This document shows, one piece after another, positions 17,376 to 26,213 of a stretch of DNA of 64,000 nucleotides (positions are counted from its first letter, which is position 1; the number at the start of each line of letters is the position of its first letter). The translations under genes were made by a program, and so were the position numbers. The notes beneath the pieces are model-generated. The model did not search any database, was not told the origin of the DNA, and saw only the letters and a program-made list of their open reading frames with translations. The stretch covers positions 1,054,001-1,118,000 of the forward strand of contig NZ_JASGJD010000001.1 of NCBI RefSeq assembly GCF_047601505.1, read 5' to 3'. The DNA is from Cloacibacterium sp047601505. GTDB taxonomy: Bacteria > Bacteroidota > Bacteroidia > Flavobacteriales > Weeksellaceae.

Positions 17376-18716
17376 ATGATGAAACTGAAATTTACTTTTT
17401 TGGGATTATTTTTCTTTGTCCTTTTTCAAGCTAACGATTTTTTTAAATCTGTTCAGAGTAAGCCTATTAAAAATGCCTCTTCTTTGGTTATTTTCTATCG
17501 TCCAGATTGTCCGTACTGTATAAAAATGGATAATGAAATTGAAAATAATGCAGATTTGTCTAAGCAAATTAAAACAAAATTTAATGTTTCTGTTATTGAC
17601 ATTACCACAGCAGAAGGAAGGCAAATTGCAGCATTTTATGGTGTGGATAAAGTGCCAGCAATAATTAAATATGATAGCAAAAACGAACAATTTGAAAATA
17701 TTGTAGGTTTTCAAAAAAGTGATGCTCTTAGAAAATTACTTTTTCATAAAAATAGTTCTCAAAAAGCATTAAAAAATCTAAACACTGCATCGATTTGTGG
17801 AAATGGAGTAGTAGAATTTCCAGAAACGTGTGATGACGGAAATACTGTAAATGGCGATGGTTGTAGCAATACCTGTAAGCTAGAAACAGCAGTTTGCGGA
17901 AACGGAGTTGTAGAAAGCGGAGAAACTTGTGATGATGGTAATACAGTAAATGGCGATGGTTGTAGTAACACTTGTAAGCTAGAAACAGCAGTTTGTGGAA
18001 ACGGAATTGTAGAAAGCGGAGAAACTTGTGATGATGGTAATACAGTAAATGGCGATGGTTGTAGCAACACTTGTAAGCTAGAAACAACAGTTTGTGGAAA
18101 CGGAATTGTAGAAAGCGGAGAAACTTGTGATGATGGTAATACAGTAAATGGAGACGGTTGTAGCAATACTTGTAAGATAGAAACAGCAGTTTGCGGAAAC
18201 GGAATTGCAGAAAGCGGAGAAACTTGTGATGATGGTAATACAGTAAATGGAGACGGTTGTAGCAATACTTGTAAGATAGAAACAGCAGTTTGCGGAAACG
18301 GAATTGTAGAAAGCGGAGAAGCTTGTGATGATGGAAATGCATTAAATGGCGATGGTTGTAACAATACTTGTACAGTGCAATCTGGATGGAGTTGTACAGG
18401 AAGTCCAAGTGTTTGTTCTAATACGTTATCTGTTGGAGAGGCTTCTAATCAAGGTGTTTTTAATATAAATGTTGCGCCTAATCCTGTTACAGATAAATTG
18501 CATATTCAGTTTTTTCTTTCAAATAAGAGCAATGCCGAAATTGTAATTTTAGATGTTTCGGGGAAACAAGTTTTTCAGACCAAAAACACCAACTTAATTG
18601 TAGGTTCTAATGATTTGGAAATTGTTGTTAAAGACAAACTTTCTCCAGGAATTTATATCCTGAATATAAAATTTTCAAATGATAAAGTGGTTACCAGAAA
18701 AATTATGATAAAATGA
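17376..18716 (+). CDS. Thioredoxin-like protein with DUF4215 Cys-rich repeats and T9SS tail
   Basis: A 446-residue secreted protein. After a signal peptide (about 1-20) comes a thioredoxin-like domain (about 30-125) with a CPYC active site (45-48) and the cis-proline KVP (94). Six Cys-rich repeats of 33 residues then follow (140-337), each with CGNG ... E.CDDGN..NGDGC.NTC. This matches the Myxococcus-type cysteine-rich repeat (DUF4215). The last 80 residues are a type A T9SS sorting domain (NVAPNPVTDKLHIQF ... GIYILNIKFSNDKVVTRKI). Known: T9SS exports such proteins to the surface or medium. Inference: an extracellular disulfide-active protein with a calcium-binding-like stalk. The fusion is unusual. 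Confidence 0.8.
   Translation: MMKLKFTFLGLFFFVLFQANDFFKSVQSKPIKNASSLVIFYRPDCPYCIKMDNEIENNADLSKQIKTKFNVSVIDITTAEGRQIAAFYGVDKVPAIIKYDSKNEQFENIVGFQKSDALRKLLFHKNSSQKALKNLNTASICGNGVVEFPETCDDGNTVNGDGCSNTCKLETAVCGNGVVESGETCDDGNTVNGDGCSNTCKLETAVCGNGIVESGETCDDGNTVNGDGCSNTCKLETTVCGNGIVESGETCDDGNTVNGDGCSNTCKIETAVCGNGIAESGETCDDGNTVNGDGCSNTCKIETAVCGNGIVESGEACDDGNALNGDGCNNTCTVQSGWSCTGSPSVCSNTLSVGEASNQGVFNINVAPNPVTDKLHIQFFLSNKSNAEIVILDVSGKQVFQTKNTNLIVGSNDLEIVVKDKLSPGIYILNIKFSNDKVVTRKIMIK
17793..18386 (+). repeat. Six 99-bp coding tandem repeats
   Basis: Units start at 17793, 17892, 17991, 18090, 18189 and 18288. Middle units are almost identical at the DNA level, which suggests recent expansion and possible length variation between strains. 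The frame is kept because 99 is a multiple of three. Confidence 0.9.
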
Positions 18717-18719
18717 AAA

Positions 18720-18749
18720 AAAACAGCTCCGGAATTTTGGAGCTGTTTT
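18720..18749. terminator. Bidirectional terminator
   Basis: An 11-bp stem (18720-18730 with 18739-18749) flanked by A- and T-runs lies between the convergent genes 17376-18716 and 18751-19329. Confidence 0.85.
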
Positions 18750-18750
18750 T

Positions 18751-19329
18751 TTATTTGAATGTGGAATTCTTGAAATTTTCTAACATTATTTTTCCTTTAT
18801 CTTCATCTACAAACATAATATTTGCAGAAAAATCTTTTTTTCCAAATAATCTACTGTACATATAAGAATGAAAAACTATTTTGTTAGGATAAATAATTTT
18901 CATGTAGATTTTATAAAATTCAAGCCCATTAATTTTTTCTTTCGTAATCTCAGAACTCACTTTACAACCAGGGATATTATCAATAAAAGTTTTAGTGAGA
19001 GTTTTATTAATAAATTTGATATTTTCTAAGTAGCTTCCATCTTTTGCTGGATTGAAAGGCTGATAATTTGCCTCAAAGTAATTTAATTGGTCTGTTCTAA
19101 ATACAAGAATTGTTTTAGATTGATTTATTACTTTTTGTCCTGTACTTTTTTCTATTGCTGCTTTTCCTTTTTGTTGAATTTTTTCCCATTCTTTTTCAGT
19201 GAAATTTTCAAAATTATCAGGAATGTTAATTTTCCAGTTAAATTCTTTGTTGTAGAATTCGTTTTGAGCATTTACTAATCCTGAAATCAAGAAAAATAAG
19301 AGAAATGAAATTGTTTTTAAGTTCTTCAT
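18751..19329 (-). CDS. Hypothetical exported protein
   Basis: A 192-residue protein with a signal peptide (MKNLKTISFLLFFLISGLVNAQ). The mature part begins with an FNWKINIPDNFENFTEKEW segment, seen in small exported proteins of Flavobacteriia that resemble the PsbP/DUF1795-like fold, but the match is weak. The end (FSANIMFVDEDKGKIMLENF) is typical of the same group. Function unknown. It lies 14 bases downstream of the acyltransferase gene on the same strand. Confidence 0.5.
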   Translation of the reverse strand: MKNLKTISFLLFFLISGLVNAQNEFYNKEFNWKINIPDNFENFTEKEWEKIQQKGKAAIEKSTGQKVINQSKTILVFRTDQLNYFEANYQPFNPAKDGSYLENIKFINKTLTKTFIDNIPGCKVSSEITKEKINGLEFYKIYMKIIYPNKIVFHSYMYSRLFGKKDFSANIMFVDEDKGKIMLENFKNSTFK

Positions 19330-19343
19330 AGCTTATTTAGTTT

Positions 19344-20459
19344 TTATACAAATTTTTTAGTGAGCCATTTTCTTAATGGTATATCATAGAGTTTTAAACT
19401 GAGATAAGCGGTTAAAATTGAGCCAAATAAAACCAATAACGCTGCCGGAATAGATTGCGCCATGGAAAGTTTATGATCTACCACATAAGAGGAAAATACA
19501 TAGATAAACGGATAATGAATGATATAAACAGGATAGGAAATGTCTCCTAAAAACTGACTGATTTTTTGTGCGGTTTTCCCCTTTATTTCGCCACTTGCAC
19601 CAAGATAAACAATAAAAGGAAATGCAAAAATAATAACCAAAGATTCATAAATGCCATTTTGCCAGTTTTCAGTTCCAATTCTTGGAATAGACAAAAAGAA
19701 AATGATGAGAATAGTACACCACAAAAATGCATTTTTAATGTAAACTGGTTTGTAAATTCTAGATACTACTAAACCTGCCAAAAAAGGATATGCTAAACGA
19801 GAAAAACCAACTTTTGTTTGTTGTATATCTAAAGACCAACCGCCTATTACATCGCCGTTTTCTCCGAAAACTGCCAAATTTATGGTGAAAAAAGCAGCAA
19901 TTACAGCGAGAGCGATTAAAATTTTTGTCGGCAATTTGTGTAAAAACAAAGCATAAAAAATATTGGCAATATATTCGTAATAAAGCGACCAAGCAGGTCC
20001 GTTTAAAGGATGCATTTCTCCCCAACCTCTTATCTCGAAATTTTTGGTTAATGGAATTAAAGTACAACCAATTAAGGTTACCAAAATTAATTTCCAAACG
20101 GAAACGTCTTTAATCTGAGGAAATAAAATGGGAGAGTAGCTGTAGTAATATGCAATAGCTCCAATTAGCATTCCCATGATAATCATTGGATGAAGCCTTA
20201 TTAATCTTCTTTTGAAAAAACTGCTAAGCGTCATTTTGTTCCAACGGTCATCGTAAGCATAGCCAATTACAAAACCAGAAAGTGCAAAGAAAAAATCAAC
20301 AGCCAAATAACCGTGATTGATGATTTGTTTTGCGTGGTCTCCGCCAGAAAATATTTCGAATAAATGAAATACAATAACCAGAATAGCAGCAATACCGCGT
20401 AAAGCATCTAAAATTTCGTAATGTTTTTTGGTGTCTTGGAAGAAGGTAGATTTTTCCAT
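19344..20459 (-). CDS. Acyltransferase family 3 membrane protein
   Basis: A 371-residue integral membrane acyltransferase (OafA/YrhL group), which moves acetyl or other acyl groups onto extracytoplasmic sugars. The start HYEILDALRGIAAILVIVFHL (from about 13) contains the family R and H of the first segment, and VDFFFALSGFVIGYAY follows. About ten hydrophobic segments are visible. The end YDIPLRKWL is typical. It may decorate a surface glycan; it is not adjacent to the polysaccharide locus. It lies 12 bases after the lipoprotein gene. Confidence 0.85.
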   Translation of the reverse strand: MEKSTFFQDTKKHYEILDALRGIAAILVIVFHLFEIFSGGDHAKQIINHGYLAVDFFFALSGFVIGYAYDDRWNKMTLSSFFKRRLIRLHPMIIMGMLIGAIAYYYSYSPILFPQIKDVSVWKLILVTLIGCTLIPLTKNFEIRGWGEMHPLNGPAWSLYYEYIANIFYALFLHKLPTKILIALAVIAAFFTINLAVFGENGDVIGGWSLDIQQTKVGFSRLAYPFLAGLVVSRIYKPVYIKNAFLWCTILIIFFLSIPRIGTENWQNGIYESLVIIFAFPFIVYLGASGEIKGKTAQKISQFLGDISYPVYIIHYPFIYVFSSYVVDHKLSMAQSIPAALLVLFGSILTAYLSLKLYDIPLRKWLTKKFV

Positions 20460-20471
20460 TGGTTTTTGATT

Positions 20472-21218
20472 TTATAAACAAAGTTTTTTAATTTCTGTGC
20501 TATCTGTTGCTCTCCAAAAATTATCTTTCTGGTAATACTTAACATTAAAATGATGAGAGCTTAGGGTTTGTGTCTCTGTTTTTTTAATTAGTGAATAATG
20601 TACAATTAAAGAATCATTTTTAAAATCAACTTTAGAAGAAAGCAAACATTGAATAATTTTGTTATTTTGAAGCTCACACATTCCGCAAAAAGAATTAATA
20701 ATAATAGGATTTAATTTTTTTTGAGGTGTAATTTCCTTAAAAATGTAATATTGTGTAGAACAAAATCCCGAACCAGAGCCACAGTCTTTCAGGTAATAAA
20801 AATTATTTTTCTTCCCTAAGGTACTGTAATAATTATTCCAGCAACAAAGGTTATACACAGAGTAGTATTTTTCTTTTTGTAGAATTTCACCGTCTTTATT
20901 TATTTCTAAGAGATAGTAAGACGGAAATGTTTCTTCGTTGATGACATCAGTTATGAAAAATATGTAGTTTCCGTAATTATCTTTTTTGTAATATTTTCCT
21001 ATTGTATCAGTTTTTTTTAAATCAAGAAAATGGAGATTTATTTTTTGTTTTTCATTGAGTTTTTTTAAGATTTCAATGCCAATTTTTTTAGAGATGTAAC
21101 CAGAGTCTTTTTCTAAAAAATCTCCAAAATAATTTTCGTGCTTCTTTTGATTACAACCAATAAGTATAATTACAGATGTAAAAAGTGAGAAAATAATAAA
21201 GCTAGATATTTTTTTCAT
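20472..21218 (-). CDS. Hypothetical lipoprotein
   Basis: A 248-residue protein with a lipoprotein signal peptide ending in IILIGC (Cys about 22), so it should be lipid-anchored. The mature part has many Cys, Tyr and Asn (CCWNNYYSTLG, CGSGSGFCSTQYY, SFCGMCEL). No family is recognised. It is the first gene of a run 20472-18751 on the minus strand, starting after a terminator. Confidence 0.6.
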   Translation of the reverse strand: MKKISSFIIFSLFTSVIILIGCNQKKHENYFGDFLEKDSGYISKKIGIEILKKLNEKQKINLHFLDLKKTDTIGKYYKKDNYGNYIFFITDVINEETFPSYYLLEINKDGEILQKEKYYSVYNLCCWNNYYSTLGKKNNFYYLKDCGSGSGFCSTQYYIFKEITPQKKLNPIIINSFCGMCELQNNKIIQCLLSSKVDFKNDSLIVHYSLIKKTETQTLSSHHFNVKYYQKDNFWRATDSTEIKKLCL

Positions 21219-21270
21219 GTTTAAAAATCATAATCATCAAATTTCTAAAACTTTAGGGAATTTACAAAAT

Positions 21271-21298
21271 AAAAATCCGACTATTTAGCCGGATTTTT
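21271..21298 (-). terminator. Terminator of the efflux operon
   Basis: AAAAATCCG (21271-21279) pairs with CGGATTTTT (21290-21298). On the minus strand it follows the adaptor gene stop and is followed by T-rich sequence. Confidence 0.8.
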
Positions 21299-21316
21299 GT
21301 CATATTTTAAGAGAAA

Positions 21317-22510
21317 TTACTTGCCTTTTTTCTCTTTTAGTTCTTCTTTGTCTTTGTCTGAAGGATTCCAAACTTTTACATCTGCATTTTTATCAATTCC
21401 TGAAAGAATTTGTACATTAATACCATCACTAGCACCCAATTTTACATATACTTTTTTGAAACTTCCGTTCGGTTGTTTCACTTCAACAAATGGTTTATCT
21501 ACACCTTTTTCTTTTTCATATTGTACAAGGCTTTCGTCTAGTAAAAGTGCATTTTTTTGTGAGCTCAATACAATTTCGCCATTTGCCGAAAATCCAGCTC
21601 TAATGTATTCGTTTGAAGGGTTGAAAACGTCTCCTTCAATCGGGAATTTTATAGTTCCACTTTCGTCTTTTCCTTTAGGAGCAATCATGGTAACTTTTCC
21701 TGGGAAGGTTTTATTTTGAAGCGCACCAATTACGATGTTCATATCCATGCCTTCTTTTATTTTTCCAGCTTGTGCTTCGTCTATTTTTCCTTCAAAAATT
21801 AAAGAATTAAGGTCTGCAACGCTACAAATGGTTGTGCCAGCATTAAATTGGTTGGCTTCAATTACTTGGTAACCTACTTTTACAGGTACTTCAAGCACTG
21901 TTCCGTTGGCTTTAGAACGAATTTGAGTTGTAGCTAAATTTTGTAAACCATCGGCAACACCTGTTCTGGCAATTTGAAGATTTTTTTGAGCCGTTTGAAG
22001 TTGTTGATATGAGTTTTTAAGAGAATTTTGCATGTTGAGTAAACTCTGTTGTGCTGTAAGAAACTCTTGTTTTGAAACAACACCTTGGTTGTACAATCTT
22101 TGTTGCATATTAAATTGCTGTTGTTGGGTAGCAAGATTGGCTTTTGCATTGTTAATCTGAAGGTTAGCGTTTTGTACTTCTTGTTGAGCAGCATTTACTT
22201 GTGAAACACTAGGAACGATTTTTAAAGTAGCAATTAATTGTCCTACAGTAACTTTATCACCTTCTTGTACCAGAATTTTATCTATAATCCCAGACATGTT
22301 TGGTTTAATTTCAATTTCTTCTCTAGGTACTATTTTACCAGTTGCCATTACTTTGTCTTCCATGTTCTGCACCATTGGTTTTCTGGTTAAAAATTCTTCT
22401 TTTTCTGCAGAATTAGAGGTAATGAGGTATTTTACTCCCATGAATAATAATATTACAAATAGTAATCCTAAAATGCTGTATATAACCTTTTTAGCTGACA
22501 AGTTTTTCAT
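21317..22510 (-). CDS. Efflux periplasmic adaptor (MacA/HlyD-like)
   Basis: A 397-residue membrane-fusion protein. A single N-terminal transmembrane segment (about 9-28) is followed by a biotinyl-lipoyl domain half (IKPNMSGIIDKILVQEGDKV), a coiled-coil hairpin rich in Gln/Asn/Ala (about 100-190), the second lipoyl half (RSKANGTVLEVPVKVG) and beta-barrel domains. In MacAB-type pumps this links the inner-membrane ABC transporter to an outer-membrane channel. It is the last gene of a four-gene operon with two permeases and an ATPase. No TolC-like gene is present in the operon. Confidence 0.9.
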   Translation of the reverse strand: MKNLSAKKVIYSILGLLFVILLFMGVKYLITSNSAEKEEFLTRKPMVQNMEDKVMATGKIVPREEIEIKPNMSGIIDKILVQEGDKVTVGQLIATLKIVPSVSQVNAAQQEVQNANLQINNAKANLATQQQQFNMQQRLYNQGVVSKQEFLTAQQSLLNMQNSLKNSYQQLQTAQKNLQIARTGVADGLQNLATTQIRSKANGTVLEVPVKVGYQVIEANQFNAGTTICSVADLNSLIFEGKIDEAQAGKIKEGMDMNIVIGALQNKTFPGKVTMIAPKGKDESGTIKFPIEGDVFNPSNEYIRAGFSANGEIVLSSQKNALLLDESLVQYEKEKGVDKPFVEVKQPNGSFKKVYVKLGASDGINVQILSGIDKNADVKVWNPSDKDKEELKEKKGK

Positions 22511-22569
22511 TGTATATGAAATTATTTAGTTTATTATTTTTTTTAATTTTTAATCATCATTTCGTTAGA

Positions 22570-23841
22570 TTATTCAGAACGAAGTGCTTCTATTGGTCTA
22601 ATTTTTACTGCTCTTTGTGCAGGAATCATTCCGATAATTAAACCTAAAATTACCATTATGCTCATTGCTGCAAATACATGAGAATAATTTACCGTAGGAT
22701 TATAAAAAGGGAATTTGTCTTGGTTTTTGGTAAGTCCGTCTATGAACATCAACAATAAAATTCCGAATATGAAACCCAACAAACCAGAAGTTAAAGTAAT
22801 AACCACACTTTCTAATAAAATCTGATTTCTTACTTCGGCTGGTTTTGCTCCTAATGCTCTTCTAATGCCTATTTCTTTGGTTCTTTCTTTTACCGTAATT
22901 AAGAGAATGTTAGAAATGGCAATTACACCAGCAAGAATGGTTAATGTTCCTACAATAATGGTTAAAAGCTGCATCCCAGTAAGAAAACCTGTAAGTTTCC
23001 CAAATTCTTTTCCTAAGTTGAAGCTTCCAAAAGCATTGGTGTCGTCTGGCGAAGCGTGATATTTAGATTTTAATTCTGTTTTTACACTGCTTTCTACATC
23101 GTTAAGGTCTGCATTTGGTTTGCTTACGATGGCAAAAAATCCTACTCGGTCTCCATCGTTATACATTTTAGTATAAGTAGAAAGAGGTATAAAAGCAGTT
23201 TGGTCGTTATTCATTCCGCCACCACCTTGTCTCACTCTGAAAACACCAATTACATTGAAGAATATCCCTTTAATGTTGATAGATTTTCCTATTGGGTTTT
23301 CGTTTTTCTTTGCATCGAAAAAGTTTTTATAAATTTCTTCTCCTATTACCGTTACGTTTTTGTTTCCGCTTACGTCTGCATCATTAAGATATCTTCCGTA
23401 GATTAATTTTTTTTCAGAAATTTTATTCCCGATTGGATAATCGCCAGTTAATGAATAAGTAGCAGATTTTCCGTTTCTAGACATCTGTTCGCCAGGGTTT
23501 CCAAAATTCCCTTTAGAATTTTGAGGTGAAATATAATCTATCTGAGGAACTTTTCTTTTCAGCATATCCATGTCGGTAAGATGAAGTTCCATTTGTCTTC
23601 CTTTTGGAAAACCATCATAAGGAATGGTAGTATTTTGAGCCCAAAGAAAAATAGAATTGGTAGCAAATCCCGAAAATAATTTGTCAAAACCATTTTCCAT
23701 ACCTTTTGCAGCTCCTAATAAACTCACGAACAAGAACATCCCCCATCCAACGCCAATCATGGTGAGGAAAGTACGAAGTTTATTATTCCTAAGTGAATAA
23801 TAGATTTCTTGCCACGTATCTTTTTTGAAAATGATATTCAT
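22570..23841 (-). CDS. ABC transporter permease (MacB-type)
   Basis: A 423-residue MacB-like permease without a fused ATPase. One transmembrane segment near the N-terminus (about 22-42, LRTFLTMIGVGWGMFLFVSL) is followed by a large periplasmic MacB_PCD domain and a C-terminal FtsX domain with three segments (about 285-420). The motif VKERTKEIGIRRALGA is diagnostic, and the protein ends RAVKIRPIEALRSE. Such mechanotransmission transporters move peptides, macrolides or lipoproteins. It is a paralogue of the upstream permease 24177-25406 and may form a heterodimer with it. Confidence 0.9.
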   Translation of the reverse strand: MNIIFKKDTWQEIYYSLRNNKLRTFLTMIGVGWGMFLFVSLLGAAKGMENGFDKLFSGFATNSIFLWAQNTTIPYDGFPKGRQMELHLTDMDMLKRKVPQIDYISPQNSKGNFGNPGEQMSRNGKSATYSLTGDYPIGNKISEKKLIYGRYLNDADVSGNKNVTVIGEEIYKNFFDAKKNENPIGKSINIKGIFFNVIGVFRVRQGGGGMNNDQTAFIPLSTYTKMYNDGDRVGFFAIVSKPNADLNDVESSVKTELKSKYHASPDDTNAFGSFNLGKEFGKLTGFLTGMQLLTIIVGTLTILAGVIAISNILLITVKERTKEIGIRRALGAKPAEVRNQILLESVVITLTSGLLGFIFGILLLMFIDGLTKNQDKFPFYNPTVNYSHVFAAMSIMVILGLIIGMIPAQRAVKIRPIEALRSE

Positions 23842-24176
23842 AGGGTCAATTTTTTGCTTTGCAAAAGAGAATTTTTTGAAATGAATTTCTTTGAGTGAAT
23901 TTCTTCAAGAGTTTTAAATTTTAATTTCAGAAAGAAAAATTCACGATTCACTTTTTCAGCTGTTCATTAATTTTGATAATAATATAAAAGTTGTTTTAAT
24001 ATTTTTTCCTAATTCGGTTAATTTTTTTGCCGTTTTATATACATCTAAATTATAGTGGTTTAAATTTAAAAACATGTCAATAATGGGTATTAGTTTTATA
24101 TTATTAAATTCAATTATTATAATTCACTATTCTCTTGCAGAGCGAATTCACTTTTCCAAAGGAAAAAATTCATTAT
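23842..24176. other. 335-bp non-coding gap inside the efflux operon
   Basis: AT-rich DNA with no ORF. Both ends carry related short motifs containing GAATT and GAATTCAC (near 23868, 23889, 23937, 24120 and 24144), spaced irregularly. The gap is unusual in an otherwise compact operon and may hold an internal promoter or degenerate repeat DNA. No clear hairpin terminator was seen. Confidence 0.5.
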
Positions 24177-25406
24177 TTATTCCGCTCTCAAAGCTTCTAT
24201 TGGTTTAATTTTTGCGGCTCTGTAAGCTGGTACAAATCCAGCAACTAATCCTGAAAAAACTAAGCTTACAAAAGCCATGATAATGATGCCCCAGCCTACA
24301 CTCGGGTCTTTTATAAAATATTTTTCAAGGCTGTCTCCAATTAAATTTAAGGATAAAACGCCTAAACCAACTCCTATTAACCCAGAGATTACCGTAATTA
24401 CAATACTTTCTTGCATGATAAGAGCGATAATGCTTCTCGGTTTTGCACCTATTGCTTTTCTTACCCCAATTTCTTGAGTTCTTTCTTTTACAATATACAC
24501 CATAATATTGCTAATGCCGATAATCCCTGCAAGCAAGGTTCCCATCCCGATAAAACCTACAATACCTGTAAGAACAGCTAAAAAAGCAAACGTGTCTTCA
24601 AGGTTTTTTGCATTGTTTCTTACCACAACGCCACTTTCGTCATCTGGAGAGATTTTTTTTCTAGCTTTGATTTGTTTTTCCAGTTTATCGCTATATTCAA
24701 TAGCTTTTTTTGGGGCTAAGTTTTCGTTGTAAGCAATAAAAACCGTATTAACGGTATCTGAGCTTTTCTTCATCTGTTGAAGAGTGCTAATCGGTACACT
24801 TATCATTCTTTCGTCCCAGTCTCCACCTTCATCAGAAAAAACGCCAATTACTTTAAACATAGTGCCGTTTATTTCTATTTCTTTGCCTATAGGGTCTCCA
24901 TTTTTTATTAAATCTCGTTGCACCATTCTTCCAATTACGGCAACAGGCAGTTTGTTTAATATATCGTTTGGATTGATAAAACGTCCGTTGAGTAAAGTTC
25001 GGTTTTCTATTTTTACTTCATCTTCGTTAGAACCGCTTATTTGGTAATTTCCACTTTCTTTTCCGTATTTTACCATTAAAAAAGTAGAGTATCTTGGACT
25101 AGAATATTGTACTTTTTCTTGGTCTATGTTAACAATTTTATCATAATCTTCATTGTTAAAGGAAATACTTCTATCAGATTGAAGTCCACCATAAGCAATG
25201 GTGGTTTTTCCTGTAAAAATCGTAATTAAGTTCTGTGCGTCTCTGGCAAAACCTGCTGTAAATGCATTCTGAAGCCCAGAGCCAATGCCAAAAAGTACAA
25301 TAAATATGTACAAACCTAGCGCTACAGTAAAGCCAGATAGTATCGTTCGCAATACGTTACTGCGAATAGAACTAAAAATTTCTTGCCAACGGTCTATATC
25401 AAACAT
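24177..25406 (-). CDS. ABC transporter permease (MacB-type)
   Basis: A 409-residue MacB-like permease from the ATG at 25406 (MFDIDRWQEIFSSIRSNVLR). A start 13 codons upstream (25445) is open but would translate heptanucleotide repeat DNA and is rejected. The layout matches the second permease: first transmembrane segment about 20-45, periplasmic domain, FtsX domain with VKERTQEIGVRKAIGA, and an end in AAKIKPIEALRAE. The two permeases probably pair with the ATPase encoded upstream. Confidence 0.88.
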   Translation of the reverse strand: MFDIDRWQEIFSSIRSNVLRTILSGFTVALGLYIFIVLFGIGSGLQNAFTAGFARDAQNLITIFTGKTTIAYGGLQSDRSISFNNEDYDKIVNIDQEKVQYSSPRYSTFLMVKYGKESGNYQISGSNEDEVKIENRTLLNGRFINPNDILNKLPVAVIGRMVQRDLIKNGDPIGKEIEINGTMFKVIGVFSDEGGDWDERMISVPISTLQQMKKSSDTVNTVFIAYNENLAPKKAIEYSDKLEKQIKARKKISPDDESGVVVRNNAKNLEDTFAFLAVLTGIVGFIGMGTLLAGIIGISNIMVYIVKERTQEIGVRKAIGAKPRSIIALIMQESIVITVISGLIGVGLGVLSLNLIGDSLEKYFIKDPSVGWGIIIMAFVSLVFSGLVAGFVPAYRAAKIKPIEALRAE

Positions 25407-25410
25407 TTTT

Positions 25411-25443
25411 AAGTTGGAAGCGGGAAGTTCGAAGTCCGAAGAC
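25411..25443 (-). repeat. Heptanucleotide-like repeat before the permease start
   Basis: On the minus strand this reads as CTTCGGA, CTTCGAA, CTTCCCG, CTTCCAA, ending 5 bases before the ATG at 25406. It is the same repeat family as the tract inside valS. Confidence 0.75.
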
Positions 25444-25492
25444 AAAAAAAACCGCTTATTTTTTTAAATTTAATAATTAGGTTTACCTAAAT

Positions 25493-25521
25493 CTTCCGTC
25501 TTCCGACTTCCGACTTCGGTC
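25493..25521 (+). repeat. Heptanucleotide repeat between ATPase and permease genes
   Basis: CTTCCGT, CTTCCGA, CTTCCGA, CTTCGGT, then CTT. It touches the stop codon of the ATPase gene (25524-25526 on the minus strand). It is inverted relative to the tract at 25411-25443, so the two can partly pair in the mRNA. Confidence 0.8.
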
Positions 25522-25523
25522 TT

Positions 25524-26213
25524 TTACAAAACAATCTGTTCTATGTATTCATCTACTTCAATAAGTCCATCTTTCAGGTGTACATTTCTTTTGGTTTGCG
25601 CTGCTACATCTGGTTCGTGGGTTACTACAATTATGGTTTTTCCTTCGTTATTAATATCTTGAAGAAGTTTCATAATATCGTGAGTGGTTTTGCTGTCTAG
25701 CGCACCTGTTGGTTCGTCTGCCAATATTACTTTTGGGTTGGTAATTAAAGCTCGGGCAATGGCAACACGTTGTTTTTGTCCTCCCGAAAGTTCATTAGGA
25801 AGGTGGTTTGCCCATTGTGTCAATCCCACTTTTTCCAGATATTCCATTGCGCGTTGAGTTCTCTCTTTTCTGGGAATATTTTGATAGTACAAAGGCAATG
25901 CTACATTTTCTAGAGCAGTTTTGTACCCGATAAGATTAAAAGATTGAAAAACAAATCCTAAAAATTTACTTCTGTATTCTGCCGCTTTTATTTCGGTAAG
26001 ATGTTCAATAGGGATGCCATCTAATTCGTAAACTCCAGAATCTTTTTCGTCTAAGATTCCGATAATGTTGAGCAATGTAGATTTGCCAGAACCAGAACTT
26101 CCCATAATAGAGACAAATTCTCCTTCGTCTATATTAAGGTTAATCCCCTTTAAAACATGGAGTTTACTTTTTCCTGTGTCGTAGGATTTATGTAAGTCTT
26201 TAATTACTAACAT
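25524..26213 (-). CDS. ABC transporter ATP-binding protein (LolD/MacB type)
   Basis: A 229-residue ATPase. Walker A is at 38-46 (GSSGSGKST), the signature LSGGQ at 142-146, Walker B VILADEP at 162-168 and the H-loop VVTHEP near 199. Phe90-Gln is in the Q-loop. The sequence fits the MacB/LolD/FtsE group that powers MacB-type permeases. It is the first gene of the operon ATPase, permease, permease, adaptor. Confidence 0.93.
   Translation of the reverse strand: MLVIKDLHKSYDTGKSKLHVLKGINLNIDEGEFVSIMGSSGSGKSTLLNIIGILDEKDSGVYELDGIPIEHLTEIKAAEYRSKFLGFVFQSFNLIGYKTALENVALPLYYQNIPRKERTQRAMEYLEKVGLTQWANHLPNELSGGQKQRVAIARALITNPKVILADEPTGALDSKTTHDIMKLLQDINNEGKTIIVVTHEPDVAAQTKRNVHLKDGLIEVDEYIEQIVL

Noticed and set aside
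17728..18408. Long minus-strand ORFs opposite the Cys-rich repeat gene
   Set aside because: Open only because the 99-bp plus-strand repeat preserves all frames; products are repetitive and of odd composition.
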